From Acidocella sp. 20-57-95 (GTDB lineage: Bacteria; Pseudomonadota; Alphaproteobacteria; Acetobacterales; Acetobacteraceae), in assembly GCA_002255575.1 (NCBI GenBank), contig NCAT01000001.1, positions 1-64,000 of the forward strand: a DNA stretch of 64,000 nucleotides, read 5' to 3'. Positions within the stretch are counted from its first letter, which is position 1. Each line of letters opens with the position of its first letter. A program made the position numbers and the translations under genes. Below, piece by piece: positions 56,987 through 64,000 of this stretch. Below the pieces are notes generated by a model, which was not told the origin of the DNA, searched no databases, and saw only the letters and a list, made by a program, of their open reading frames with translations.

Positions 56987-57348
56987 CGACCACTGTTCTA
57001 ACGGTCGACGATTCACGAACGATGCGTGATATGCTAAAATATTCCCTTCTTGAAGCCGGCTTTCGGGTTTTGCAAGCGCAAGATGGTCTCGATGGATTGG
57101 AAGTTCTGAAAACCGAAACGCCAGATGTTATCGTTACTGATCTGAATATGCCAAGGCTCGATGGATTTGGTTTCATTGAAGCTTTGCGGCGTGATGTTGA
57201 TCGCAAATCAATGCCGGTTTTAATTCTCACCACAGAAGTCGATACCGAAAAAAAACTTCGGGCCAAAGCGGCCGGTGCAACGGGGTGGATCGTCAAGCCA
57301 TTTGATCCCGTAAAGCTGGTTGATGCGATCCGGCGCGTTGCCGCCTAA
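56983..57348 (+). CDS. cheY: Chemotaxis response regulator CheY (second copy)
   Basis: 121 aa receiver. VDDSRTMRDML, phosphoacceptor Asp in VTDLNMPRLDG, Thr in LILTTEVD, Lys in WIVKPFDPVKL. All key residues conform to CheY. Starts by a 4-nt overlap with the STAS gene and ends 15 nt before cheA, so it is the principal CheA-coupled regulator by context. Confidence 0.92.
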   Translation: MTTTVLTVDDSRTMRDMLKYSLLEAGFRVLQAQDGLDGLEVLKTETPDVIVTDLNMPRLDGFGFIEALRRDVDRKSMPVLILTTEVDTEKKLRAKAAGATGWIVKPFDPVKLVDAIRRVAA

Positions 57349-57363
57349 CGAGGATAGAGCAAA

Positions 57364-59481
57364 ATGGATTCTTTGGATTCAATTCGTGAAGTCTTTTTCC
57401 AAGAATGCGATGAACAGTTGAACGAGCTGGAAACTGGCCTTGGCCTGATCCAAACGGGAGCAACACTCGCCGATACGATTAACGCGGTCTTTCGTGCTGT
57501 GCACTCTATAAAGGGAGGGGCCGGCATCTTCGGGCTCGACGAACTCGTCAATTTTGCGCATATATTTGAAACTACATTGGACCGGATAAGGCGCGGGGAG
57601 CTTGCAACAAGCCCACAGGTGATTCAGGTCTTTCTGCGCGCAGCGGACATACTATCTGACTTTGTGAACGCAGCCAGGACGGATGGTGTTTATAATCTAG
57701 CGAAATCAAAGACAGTGATTTCTGAACTAAAGCACCTGACATCTACTGATCCGGCTCTTGCGACAGACGAACGATTAGATGAAGTCTCAGCGGAGACTGG
57801 TCTGCTAAAATTGCCGTATTGGCATATTATTTTTAAGCCGTTTCCGAGCCTATACGCCAAAGGTAACGAGACAATGCTGTTATTGCGTGCATTGGAAAGA
57901 CTTGGTACTTTAGATGTTAAAATTGACGTCAGCAATGTGCCGGAACTTCAAAATCTCGACCCGGAAAATACCTATTTATCCTGGAAGATCGCACTATTCG
58001 CAGATTGCACGGAAGATATCATTCGTGATGTCTTCGAATTTGTTGAAGGCGATTGTGAACTTCAAATCAGCTGGATCGAAGGTGATACTAAGTCTGATGG
58101 GACATTCGAACAACCTGACATCGATATGTCTAAATTCGAGCTATTCACATTGCCGCAACAAGTAGAGGAAACTTCAGCGGCTGCGGCAATGAGCACAAAC
58201 AATGCCGACCAAAATTTACCAGACCAGCAAACGTCGAAAACCGACACGACACAACATGTCAACGCCACCATCCGCGTTGATCTTGACCGTGTTGACCGAA
58301 TGATCAATTTAGTTGGTGAATTGGTGATCAATGAAGCGATGCTTAGCCAGAGGGTGATTGAGGCTGGTATTGCCCGCACTTCGAGCGTCGCCATTGCGCT
58401 AGATGAACTTGAGCATTTAACGCGGGAAATACAAGATAGCGTGATGGCAATCCGGGCGCAGCCAGTGCGTTCGGTATTTCAGCGCATGCCACGGCTTGTT
58501 CGTGAAGTGGCAGCCCAAACAAATAAACAAGTGCGTCTGCTTATGGATGGCGAGACCACCGAGGTTGATAAAACAGTGATCGAACGAATTTCCGATCCGC
58601 TGACCCACATGATCCGAAATGCAATCGATCATGGCTTAGAATCGCCCGAAATCCGCGTAGCCGCTGGTAAACCGGCGGAAGGTACGGTGCGTTTGGTTGC
58701 CTTGCATCGATCCGGCAGAATTGTGGTGGAAGTGTCTGATGATGGCGCGGGTATCAACCGGGCGCGGGTTAAGGCAAAAGCGACCGAGAATGGTTTGATT
58801 TCGAGTGATGCCACGCTAACCGATGAAGAGATTGATAATCTCATATTTCTTCCCGGTTTTTCAACAGCAAGTGCGGTGACGGATATTTCTGGGCGCGGGG
58901 TGGGCATGGATGTGGTGCGCCGGTCCGTGCAAGCCCTTGGCGGACGAATATCCATTGCATCGAGGCCGGGCAAAGGCTCGACATTTACGCTCAGCCTGCC
59001 GCTCACATTGGCGGTCCTGGACGGCATGGTCGTCACTGCTGCCGGCCACACACTCATTGTGCCGCTCGGTGCTATTCTTGAGACGCTGCAACCGCGCGAG
59101 CGGGATATTCATGCACTCGATCATAATATCAGAGTCCTAGCCGCACGCGGTGGCTATATTCCGATGATCGATGTTGCCATGCTGTTAGGATATCGCCACC
59201 AAGCAATCGACCCAACAAAATCCGTGGCCTTATTGGTTGAATGCGAGAGCGGCACCCGCGCTGTGCTGCTTTACGACACCATCCAAGGCCAGCGCCAGGT
59301 TGTTATTAAAAGCCTGGAATCCAATTACCGTGCAGTACCTGGCATCGCGGCAGCTACCGTGATGGGAGATGGCCGCGTCGCGCTGATCCTGGATGTCGAT
59401 GCCATAATAACATCTACACGTATGGCGACCGCACGCCTCGAACGTCCCCGTATAGAGCAAACTCTCATGGAAGTGAGTTAA
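57364..59481 (+). CDS. cheA: Chemotaxis histidine kinase CheA
   Basis: 705 aa. Hpt domain with the phosphorylated H47 ([15 protein letters not shown]); a P2 CheY-binding domain (about 155-245, [27 protein letters not shown]); dimerisation helices ([25 protein letters not shown]); ATP domain with the N box [12 protein letters not shown] and the G boxes [19 protein letters not shown] and [18 protein letters not shown]; and a C-terminal CheW-like regulatory domain. GAGGATAGAG precedes ATG 57364. Confidence 0.96.
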   Translation: MDSLDSIREVFFQECDEQLNELETGLGLIQTGATLADTINAVFRAVHSIKGGAGIFGLDELVNFAHIFETTLDRIRRGELATSPQVIQVFLRAADILSDFVNAARTDGVYNLAKSKTVISELKHLTSTDPALATDERLDEVSAETGLLKLPYWHIIFKPFPSLYAKGNETMLLLRALERLGTLDVKIDVSNVPELQNLDPENTYLSWKIALFADCTEDIIRDVFEFVEGDCELQISWIEGDTKSDGTFEQPDIDMSKFELFTLPQQVEETSAAAAMSTNNADQNLPDQQTSKTDTTQHVNATIRVDLDRVDRMINLVGELVINEAMLSQRVIEAGIARTSSVAIALDELEHLTREIQDSVMAIRAQPVRSVFQRMPRLVREVAAQTNKQVRLLMDGETTEVDKTVIERISDPLTHMIRNAIDHGLESPEIRVAAGKPAEGTVRLVALHRSGRIVVEVSDDGAGINRARVKAKATENGLISSDATLTDEEIDNLIFLPGFSTASAVTDISGRGVGMDVVRRSVQALGGRISIASRPGKGSTFTLSLPLTLAVLDGMVVTAAGHTLIVPLGAILETLQPRERDIHALDHNIRVLAARGGYIPMIDVAMLLGYRHQAIDPTKSVALLVECESGTRAVLLYDTIQGQRQVVIKSLESNYRAVPGIAAATVMGDGRVALILDVDAIITSTRMATARLERPRIEQTLMEVS

Positions 59482-59485
59482 GCAG

Positions 59486-59950
59486 ATGACGAATTCAACC
59501 TATGGCGAACCAAAATCCAGGGAGTTGATCGCGTTTCGGATCGGCGAGCAGGAATTTTGCATCAATATCATGACAGTTAGGGAAATTCGTGGCTGGACCG
59601 CGGCAACCTCGCTGCCGCATGCACCCGAATATCTCCGTGGCGTGATCAACCTGCGCGGCGCGGTATTACCAATTATCGACCTTTCCGTCCGGCTGGGTTT
59701 GCCAAGCACGGAACCAACCGAACGAAATGTTATCATCGTCGCACAGATTGCGCATCAGCAGGTCGGTCTGCTGGTTGATGCTGTTTCCGATATATTGAAT
59801 TTCAATGAAGAAAATATCCAGCAAACGCCAGATATCGCATCTGATCTCGTGCGCATGTTTATACGTGGTTTATTGCCTGTGGAAGGCCGGATGATCAGCC
59901 TCCTATCGCTCGACCATGTTCTGCCCGCCGATGCGCTCGAAGATTCATAG
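59486..59950 (+). CDS. cheW: Chemotaxis coupling protein CheW
   Basis: 154 aa scaffold that links receptors to CheA. One CheW domain: [52 protein letters not shown], then [12 protein letters not shown] and [18 protein letters not shown]. Four bases after cheA. Confidence 0.95.
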   Translation: MTNSTYGEPKSRELIAFRIGEQEFCINIMTVREIRGWTAATSLPHAPEYLRGVINLRGAVLPIIDLSVRLGLPSTEPTERNVIIVAQIAHQQVGLLVDAVSDILNFNEENIQQTPDIASDLVRMFIRGLLPVEGRMISLLSLDHVLPADALEDS

Positions 59951-59958
59951 CTGACTAA

Positions 59959-60846
59959 ATGAAAACTCCCACCAATAATGGCAATCTCGTCAGTGATGCA
60001 GAATTTATCATGACGAGCCGCGATTTTGCAAAAATCGCCAGTATTATGCATCGGGACACCGGAATTGCCTTGCTGGAAAGTAAGGCAAATCTGGTCTATT
60101 CGCGCCTCGCCAAACGCTTGCGGTTGCTAGGTCTGAAAAGTTTTGAAGAGTATTGTCACCTTATTGAACAACAATCTGGCACGAATGGTAACGAACGCGA
60201 TGCAATGATTGCGGCTTTGACAACCAATGTCACCAGATTTTTTCGAGAGCCGCACCATTTTGAACATTTAACAAAAAATATTGTACCTTATATGGTCACC
60301 GAAGCAAAATTAGGCAAAGCGGTGCGCATTTGGTCAGCAGCATGCTCCAGCGGCCAGGAACCCTATTCAATCGCGCTCAGTATTCTATCTGTCTTTCCGG
60401 AGGCTAATCAATACGATCTAAAAATTCTGGCGACAGATATTGACCCGAATATGATCGCGCACGGGATCGAAGCTGTTTATGATTCCGAGACTGTTCAGGC
60501 CATTCCAACGCATCTGAGACAGCGCTATTTTTCCACCGCACCGAAATCGTCTGGTTCGATGGTCGCGTCTGCAGAATTACGCGGCCTTGTGACCTTTCGT
60601 AAATTAAATCTGATCGGTGATTGGCCAATCCATGGTAAATTTCACGCAATATTTTGCCGTAACGTCGTGATTTATTTCGATCAAGCTACCCAAAATAAAC
60701 TCTGGGCCCGTATGGTGCCCATGCTAACGCCTGGCGGTGTACTTTATATCGGCCATTCGGAGCGTGTGGCCGGCCCCGCGGAAGCCTTATTGCGCAGCGA
60801 CGGCGTTACCACCTACCGGCCCGTAAGCGCCAAGGCGGCCTCATGA
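59959..60846 (+). CDS. cheR: Chemotaxis protein methyltransferase CheR
   Basis: Methylates receptor glutamates with AdoMet. 295 aa: N-terminal helical domain ([34 protein letters not shown]), [12 protein letters not shown], the AdoMet motif [23 protein letters not shown] and [15 protein letters not shown] overlap with cheB. Confidence 0.96.
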   Translation: MKTPTNNGNLVSDAEFIMTSRDFAKIASIMHRDTGIALLESKANLVYSRLAKRLRLLGLKSFEEYCHLIEQQSGTNGNERDAMIAALTTNVTRFFREPHHFEHLTKNIVPYMVTEAKLGKAVRIWSAACSSGQEPYSIALSILSVFPEANQYDLKILATDIDPNMIAHGIEAVYDSETVQAIPTHLRQRYFSTAPKSSGSMVASAELRGLVTFRKLNLIGDWPIHGKFHAIFCRNVVIYFDQATQNKLWARMVPMLTPGGVLYIGHSERVAGPAEALLRSDGVTTYRPVSAKAAS

Positions 60847-61874
60847 GCGTTAGGGTTTTGGTGGTTGATGATTCCGCAACCATGCGGCGGATTATCACGA
60901 CGACACTGCAAGCCGATCCTGCCATCAGCGTGGTTGGGGAAGCCGCAGACCCGAGTGAGGCGCAGCAAGCGATCAGGCGGCTCTGCCCAGATGTACTGAC
61001 ACTGGACATTGAAATGCCAAATATGAACGGATTGGCGTTTTTAGAAAAACTCATGCGGCTGCGGCCGATCCCAGTCGTGATGGTCTCCAGCCTTACCCAG
61101 GCAGGGGCTGAGATTAATCTTCGCGCCTTGGAATTAGGAGCGTTTGACTGCGTGGCAAAGCCAAACAGTTTAAATTCAGAAAGTTTTGAGTTGCTGGGGG
61201 AAAAAGTAAAAGCAGCCTCCCGTTCACGCCGGATTCGGTCTCCCAAGCCACCGCTGCGACGTGATATTGCGCCACATTTTTCGCCCAATGGCCGCGTCGT
61301 CGCGATTGGTTCATCTACCGGTGGTGTCGAGGCGCTGGTTGAAATATTGTCTCAGTTCCCAGCCAATTGTCCGCCAACCTTGATCAGCCAGCACATGCCG
61401 GCGACGTTCACCAAAAGCTTTGCCGAGCGGCTTAACCGGCTATGCGCCGCCAATGTTGCCGAAGCGACAGATGGAGCGCCAATTCAAGTGGGCAATATTT
61501 ACCTTGCCCCGGGTGATGCACATTTGGAAATTCGTGGCCTGTTGCAGCCGGTTTGCAAGCTTAATCATGAGGGCAGGGTCAACGGGCACCGCCCGTCGGT
61601 GGATGTGATGTTCAATGCGGTGAGCCGTCATTTCAAATCCCGTGCGCTTGGTGTGATACTCACCGGCATGGGGCGCGATGGGGCGGATGGTTTGCTGGCA
61701 CTCCGTCAGGCCGGAGCCGAAACAATCGGGCAGGACGAAGCAAGCTGTGTGGTCTATGGCATGCCAAAGGTGGCGTTTGAAATTGGCGCGATCACCCGGC
61801 AAATGCCATTGGACCGGATTGCACCCCTGATATTGCAACTCACCAGCCGTACGAAAAGCGAGGCCGCATTATGA
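60843..61874 (+). CDS. cheB: Chemotaxis response regulator / protein-glutamate methylesterase CheB
   Basis: 343 aa. Receiver (1-120) with [11 protein letters not shown], phosphoacceptor in [11 protein letters not shown] and a Ser-Ser in VMVSSLTQ; linker; C-terminal esterase with the catalytic Ser in [11 protein letters not shown], His in [18 protein letters not shown] and Asp in [13 protein letters not shown]. Followed by a minicistron that overlaps its stop. Confidence 0.96.
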   Translation: MSVRVLVVDDSATMRRIITTTLQADPAISVVGEAADPSEAQQAIRRLCPDVLTLDIEMPNMNGLAFLEKLMRLRPIPVVMVSSLTQAGAEINLRALELGAFDCVAKPNSLNSESFELLGEKVKAASRSRRIRSPKPPLRRDIAPHFSPNGRVVAIGSSTGGVEALVEILSQFPANCPPTLISQHMPATFTKSFAERLNRLCAANVAEATDGAPIQVGNIYLAPGDAHLEIRGLLQPVCKLNHEGRVNGHRPSVDVMFNAVSRHFKSRALGVILTGMGRDGADGLLALRQAGAETIGQDEASCVVYGMPKVAFEIGAITRQMPLDRIAPLILQLTSRTKSEAAL

Positions 61875-61909
61875 TCAAATCCCTCTCCTCCCCGTACCCT
61901 GGCGCTTGA
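61871..61909 (+). other. Twelve-codon minicistron linking cheB and cheD
   Basis: ATG 61871 overlaps the cheB stop (ATGA). The frame reads [12 protein letters not shown] and stops with TGA at 61907-61909, one base before the cheD ATG. The cheD start has no purine-rich ribosome site. This geometry would let ribosomes restart at cheD. Whether it is translated is not known. Confidence 0.5.
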
Positions 61910-61910
61910 A

Positions 61911-62462
61911 ATGGCATCCGTAACATTGCCCAATGAACGCTGCGTGAATATCATTCAAGGCGAGTTCAGGGTTGATAACGACCCGCGCACGAAGCTCACC
62001 ACCATTCTGGGTTCGTGCGTTGCAGCATGCTTGTGGGATTCGGTGGCTGGGCTGGGCGGCATGAATCATTTTTTGCTGCCGGGCATTGAAGGTAAACAAA
62101 CCCAGCCAGTTGGGGCCGCCATGCGCCATGGCGTACATGCCATGGAGCTGCTGGTGAATGGGTTGTTACAAAAAGGCGCGGACCGGCGCCGCCTGCAAGC
62201 GAAACTATTCGGCGGCGCCCGCATGATCAAAGGTCTTACGGATATTGGCGACATGAATGCCGGTTTCGCCGAGCGGTTTTTACGGGCTGAGGGTATTACC
62301 ATCGTTGGCGGTAGCCTCCGCGGCGAACAAGGCAGACGCATCCAATTCTGGCCAGCCTCGGGCCGGGCCGCGCAGGTTTTTATCGGGCTAGAACAAACCG
62401 CGAGCCGCAACCCGCCAGCTGCCAAACCAATTGCTAGCGCCGGTGCGCTCGAATTATTTTAG
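61911..62462 (+). CDS. cheD: Chemoreceptor glutamine deamidase CheD
   Basis: Deamidates receptor glutamines. 183 aa. Catalytic Cys36 in [12 protein letters not shown] and His53 in GGMNHFLLP, then KLFGGARMI. In frame with cheB but separated by its stop and 36 nt. No other start codon lies between, so ATG 61911 is used despite the poor ribosome site. Confidence 0.95.
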   Translation: MASVTLPNERCVNIIQGEFRVDNDPRTKLTTILGSCVAACLWDSVAGLGGMNHFLLPGIEGKQTQPVGAAMRHGVHAMELLVNGLLQKGADRRRLQAKLFGGARMIKGLTDIGDMNAGFAERFLRAEGITIVGGSLRGEQGRRIQFWPASGRAAQVFIGLEQTASRNPPAAKPIASAGALELF

Positions 62463-62478
62463 GAAAGACAAATTCAGT

Positions 62479-62850
62479 ATGGACCATGCCATATCTCATG
62501 ACGCTGAAGCAGCCACTTTGCTGGCGGCTCTGCTTGGCATCATCAGCGATGAATTGGCCGAACTTGGTGATTTTACCGGGCAGTTGCAAACAACGCTCAG
62601 CCCGGCGCTACTGCGGCTGGCCAATGACCCAACCTGCCACCGCAATGTGCAAATGCTTGATTTACTAGCGCAGCGCCTTTCAGTTCTTGGATTGTTTTTC
62701 GTCTCGCTCGCCCAAACCATTCCAGAGGGTCTGCAGATTGATATGAGACCGGCGCTAAACGCGGTTACGTTGTCGGAACTCGCTTGGCGGCTACAAGGCA
62801 AGCAAGGGTCACAATTCCAGCATCCAGCTGGCGAGTTAGAGGCTTTCTAA
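62479..62850 (+). CDS. Small helical che-operon protein with DxxxQ motifs (CheT/CheZ-like candidate)
   Basis: 123 aa from ATG 62479; TAGGAAAG upstream is a good ribosome site, while the in-frame ATG at 62431 lies inside cheD. All predicted helical, no membrane segment. It has D61-LLA-Q65 in QMLDLLAQRLSVL and a second D31-FTG-Q35. DxxxQ is the catalytic motif of the CheZ phosphatase and of the CheT protein encoded last in the che operon of Sinorhizobium meliloti, the same position as here. A CheY-phosphate phosphatase is therefore a good hypothesis, not a proof. A terminator follows directly. Confidence 0.78.
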   Translation: MDHAISHDAEAATLLAALLGIISDELAELGDFTGQLQTTLSPALLRLANDPTCHRNVQMLDLLAQRLSVLGLFFVSLAQTIPEGLQIDMRPALNAVTLSELAWRLQGKQGSQFQHPAGELEAF

Positions 62851-62854
62851 ACAA

Positions 62855-62885
62855 AAACCCTGCCCGCAGAAGCGGACAGGGTTTT
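62855..62885. terminator. Bidirectional terminator between the che operon and amt
   Basis: Stem AAACCCTG-CCCGC / GCGGA-CAGGGTTT with an AGAA loop. The plus strand continues with TTTTATG, and the minus strand with TTTTTGTTT. It terminates both converging units; the minus-strand signal is the stronger. Confidence 0.88.
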
Positions 62886-62899
62886 ATGTATCCAACAAG

Positions 62900-62925
62900 T
62901 TGCCGGGCCCGCAAAGGCCCGGCAA
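62900..62925 (-). other. Perfect 10-bp hairpin after amt
   Basis: TTGCCGGGCC, six-base loop, GGCCCGGCAA. It lies 11 nt past the amt stop, before the bidirectional terminator. No T run on the minus strand, so it may stabilise the 3' end or assist termination. Confidence 0.5.
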
Positions 62926-62935
62926 TATTTCAGGA

Positions 62936-64000
62936 TTAGTCGCCCATCACGGGGATCTTCTGACCATCGGCGAAGATCGCGTAGGCTTCTTCACCATGGA
63001 TCGCATCGTCGCCGATCATCAGGGTTTCTTCATCAGCCCGCAGCGGGATAACCAGCCCGATCAGCTTGAGGATGATGAAGGTACCGATGACATTGATCAC
63101 GATGATGAATGCAGCACCGTAGCATTGCAGAGCAACCTGATAGAGATTGCCGAACATCGCACCCGTCACGTTGACAGCGCTATCCTTACCGGTGGCGTAA
63201 TACTCAATCATGCCAGGGTCAGCGAGGATACCGGTGCCGATACCACCAACCAACGCAGCCACACCATGGGTATGGAACACGCCGAGTGTGTCATCGACCT
63301 TACGCATCAAAGCGGTCTTGCCAAACAGGTTCCAAGACATCCAGGGCAGAATACCAGCCACAATGCCGAGAACGATCGCCTCGGCACCGTTGATGTAACC
63401 AGCGGCCGGGGTAATGGCGACGAGGCCGGCAATCATGCCGTTCACAGCGCCCAGCACGGAAGGCTTGCTGTAGGCAAACACGTCCAACATGGTCCAGGCG
63501 AGCAGAGCAGCAGCCGCAGCGATGTTGGTGTTCAACACAGCAGCACCAGCGTCGGCGTTGGCGAAGTACGGGTCACCACCGTTGAAGCCGTCCCAGCCGA
63601 GCCACAGAATACCTGCACCAACCATGGTGATGAGCAGATTATTTGGCTGGAAGTTTTCACGGTCACGCGCAATACGCGGGCCGATCACGGCAGCAGCGGT
63701 GAAGCCAGAGGCAGCAGCGGTCAAATGGATGACGTAACCACCGGAATAGTCGACCACGCCCATGGAACCCAGCCAACCACCAGCCCAGAGGCTGAACGCG
63801 CCAAGCGGGTAGATCAAGCTCATCCAGACCGGAACAAAAATCATCCAGGCCTTGAAGTTCATACGGCCAATGATCGAGCCTTGCAGAATGATCACGGTGA
63901 TGGCCGCGAACACGAACTGGAAGAACACCATGGTTGCCATCGGGAAGCCGATGGGCGGCATGCCGCCGGCGGCTGCCGGGATGATCGCTTCTTTGGTTTC
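62936..64000 (-). CDS. amt: Ammonium transporter Amt (5' end outside window)
   Basis: Trimeric ammonium channel. The frame is open to the window edge, so the start lies beyond 64000. Visible: FQFVFAAITVIILQGSIIGRMNFKAWMIFVP, DYSGGYVIHLTAAASGF (family signature with the pore-lining His), WDGFNGGDPY, and DTLGVFHTHGVAALVGGIGTGILAD with the second pore His. Most membrane helices after number three are present. No glnK/glnB gene lies downstream; if present, it must be upstream, outside the window. Confidence 0.95.
   Translation of the reverse strand, partial: ETKEAIIPAAAGGMPPIGFPMATMVFFQFVFAAITVIILQGSIIGRMNFKAWMIFVPVWMSLIYPLGAFSLWAGGWLGSMGVVDYSGGYVIHLTAAASGFTAAAVIGPRIARDRENFQPNNLLITMVGAGILWLGWDGFNGGDPYFANADAGAAVLNTNIAAAAALLAWTMLDVFAYSKPSVLGAVNGMIAGLVAITPAAGYINGAEAIVLGIVAGILPWMSWNLFGKTALMRKVDDTLGVFHTHGVAALVGGIGTGILADPGMIEYYATGKDSAVNVTGAMFGNLYQVALQCYGAAFIIVINVIGTFIILKLIGLVIPLRADEETLMIGDDAIHGEEAYAIFADGQKIPVMGD

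Overview
The window looks like chromosome of a motile alphaproteobacterium, most likely family Acetobacteraceae (Acidocella/Acidiphilium-like). The basis is high-GC codon usage, class II DAHP synthase, LpxC, a long-tailed FtsZ, a KirBac channel, an exosortase of the type I associate with that family, and an alphaproteobacterial che operon order. The genus is inference. There is no tRNA, rRNA, CRISPR array or intact insertion sequence.

Layout. 1-1.3 kb: 3' part of a GT2 glycosyltransferase. 1.3-4.5 kb: accessory island with palindromic dispersed repeats, a cytosine-5 methyltransferase, an NgoMIV-like restriction endonuclease (predicted target GCCGGC), an unknown convergent gene and the stub of an MmeI-like restriction-modification gene. 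4.6-10.2 kb: gor-aroG-pncB-nadE, closely spaced or overlapping. 10.4-13.9 kb: SWIM/SNF2 helicase and a sulfotransferase, then a 20-bp minisatellite. 14.1-34.8 kb (minus strand): complete dcw cluster, transcribed as mraZ-rsmH-ftsL-ftsI-murE-murF-mraY-murD-ftsW-murG-murC-murB-ddl-ftsQ-ftsA-ftsZ-kirBac-lpxC, mostly with 1-4 nt start/stop overlaps and four MraZ-type TGGG repeats in front. 35.1-36.5 kb: RNase P RNA overlapping the 3' end of a small exosortase-like gene, which faces a divergent 67-aa candidate substrate. 36.7-38.7 kb: an AT-rich orphan gene, a cell-wall amidase and a TerB/DnaJ protein. 38.8-45.2 kb: 5-oxoprolinase and an AsmA-like protein. 45.2-50.7 kb (minus): small membrane protein, MBL hydrolase, NadQ-like regulator, then nadABC behind a promoter with two 8-3-8 inverted repeats. 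50.8-54.6 kb: DUF445 protein, D-2-hydroxyacid dehydrogenase and a polyprenyl-phosphate sugar transferase. 54.7-62.9 kb: fliM divergent from cheY-STAS-cheY-cheA-cheW-cheR-cheB-cheD and a small DxxxQ protein, closed by a bidirectional terminator. 62.9-64 kb: 3' part of an amt ammonium transporter.

Themes. Cell wall and division dominate (dcw, amidase, lpxC). NAD metabolism appears twice: pncB/nadE salvage and final amidation, and nadABC de novo synthesis with its likely regulator. The che operon supplies a full phosphorelay and adaptation set but no receptor gene. The observations most worth a second look are the exosortase/mini-substrate pair and its overlap with rnpB, the CheT/CheZ-like candidate, the minicistron bridging cheB and cheD, the KirBac gene without a normal start inside dcw, the nadABC double operator, and the restriction island that interrupts an older restriction gene.
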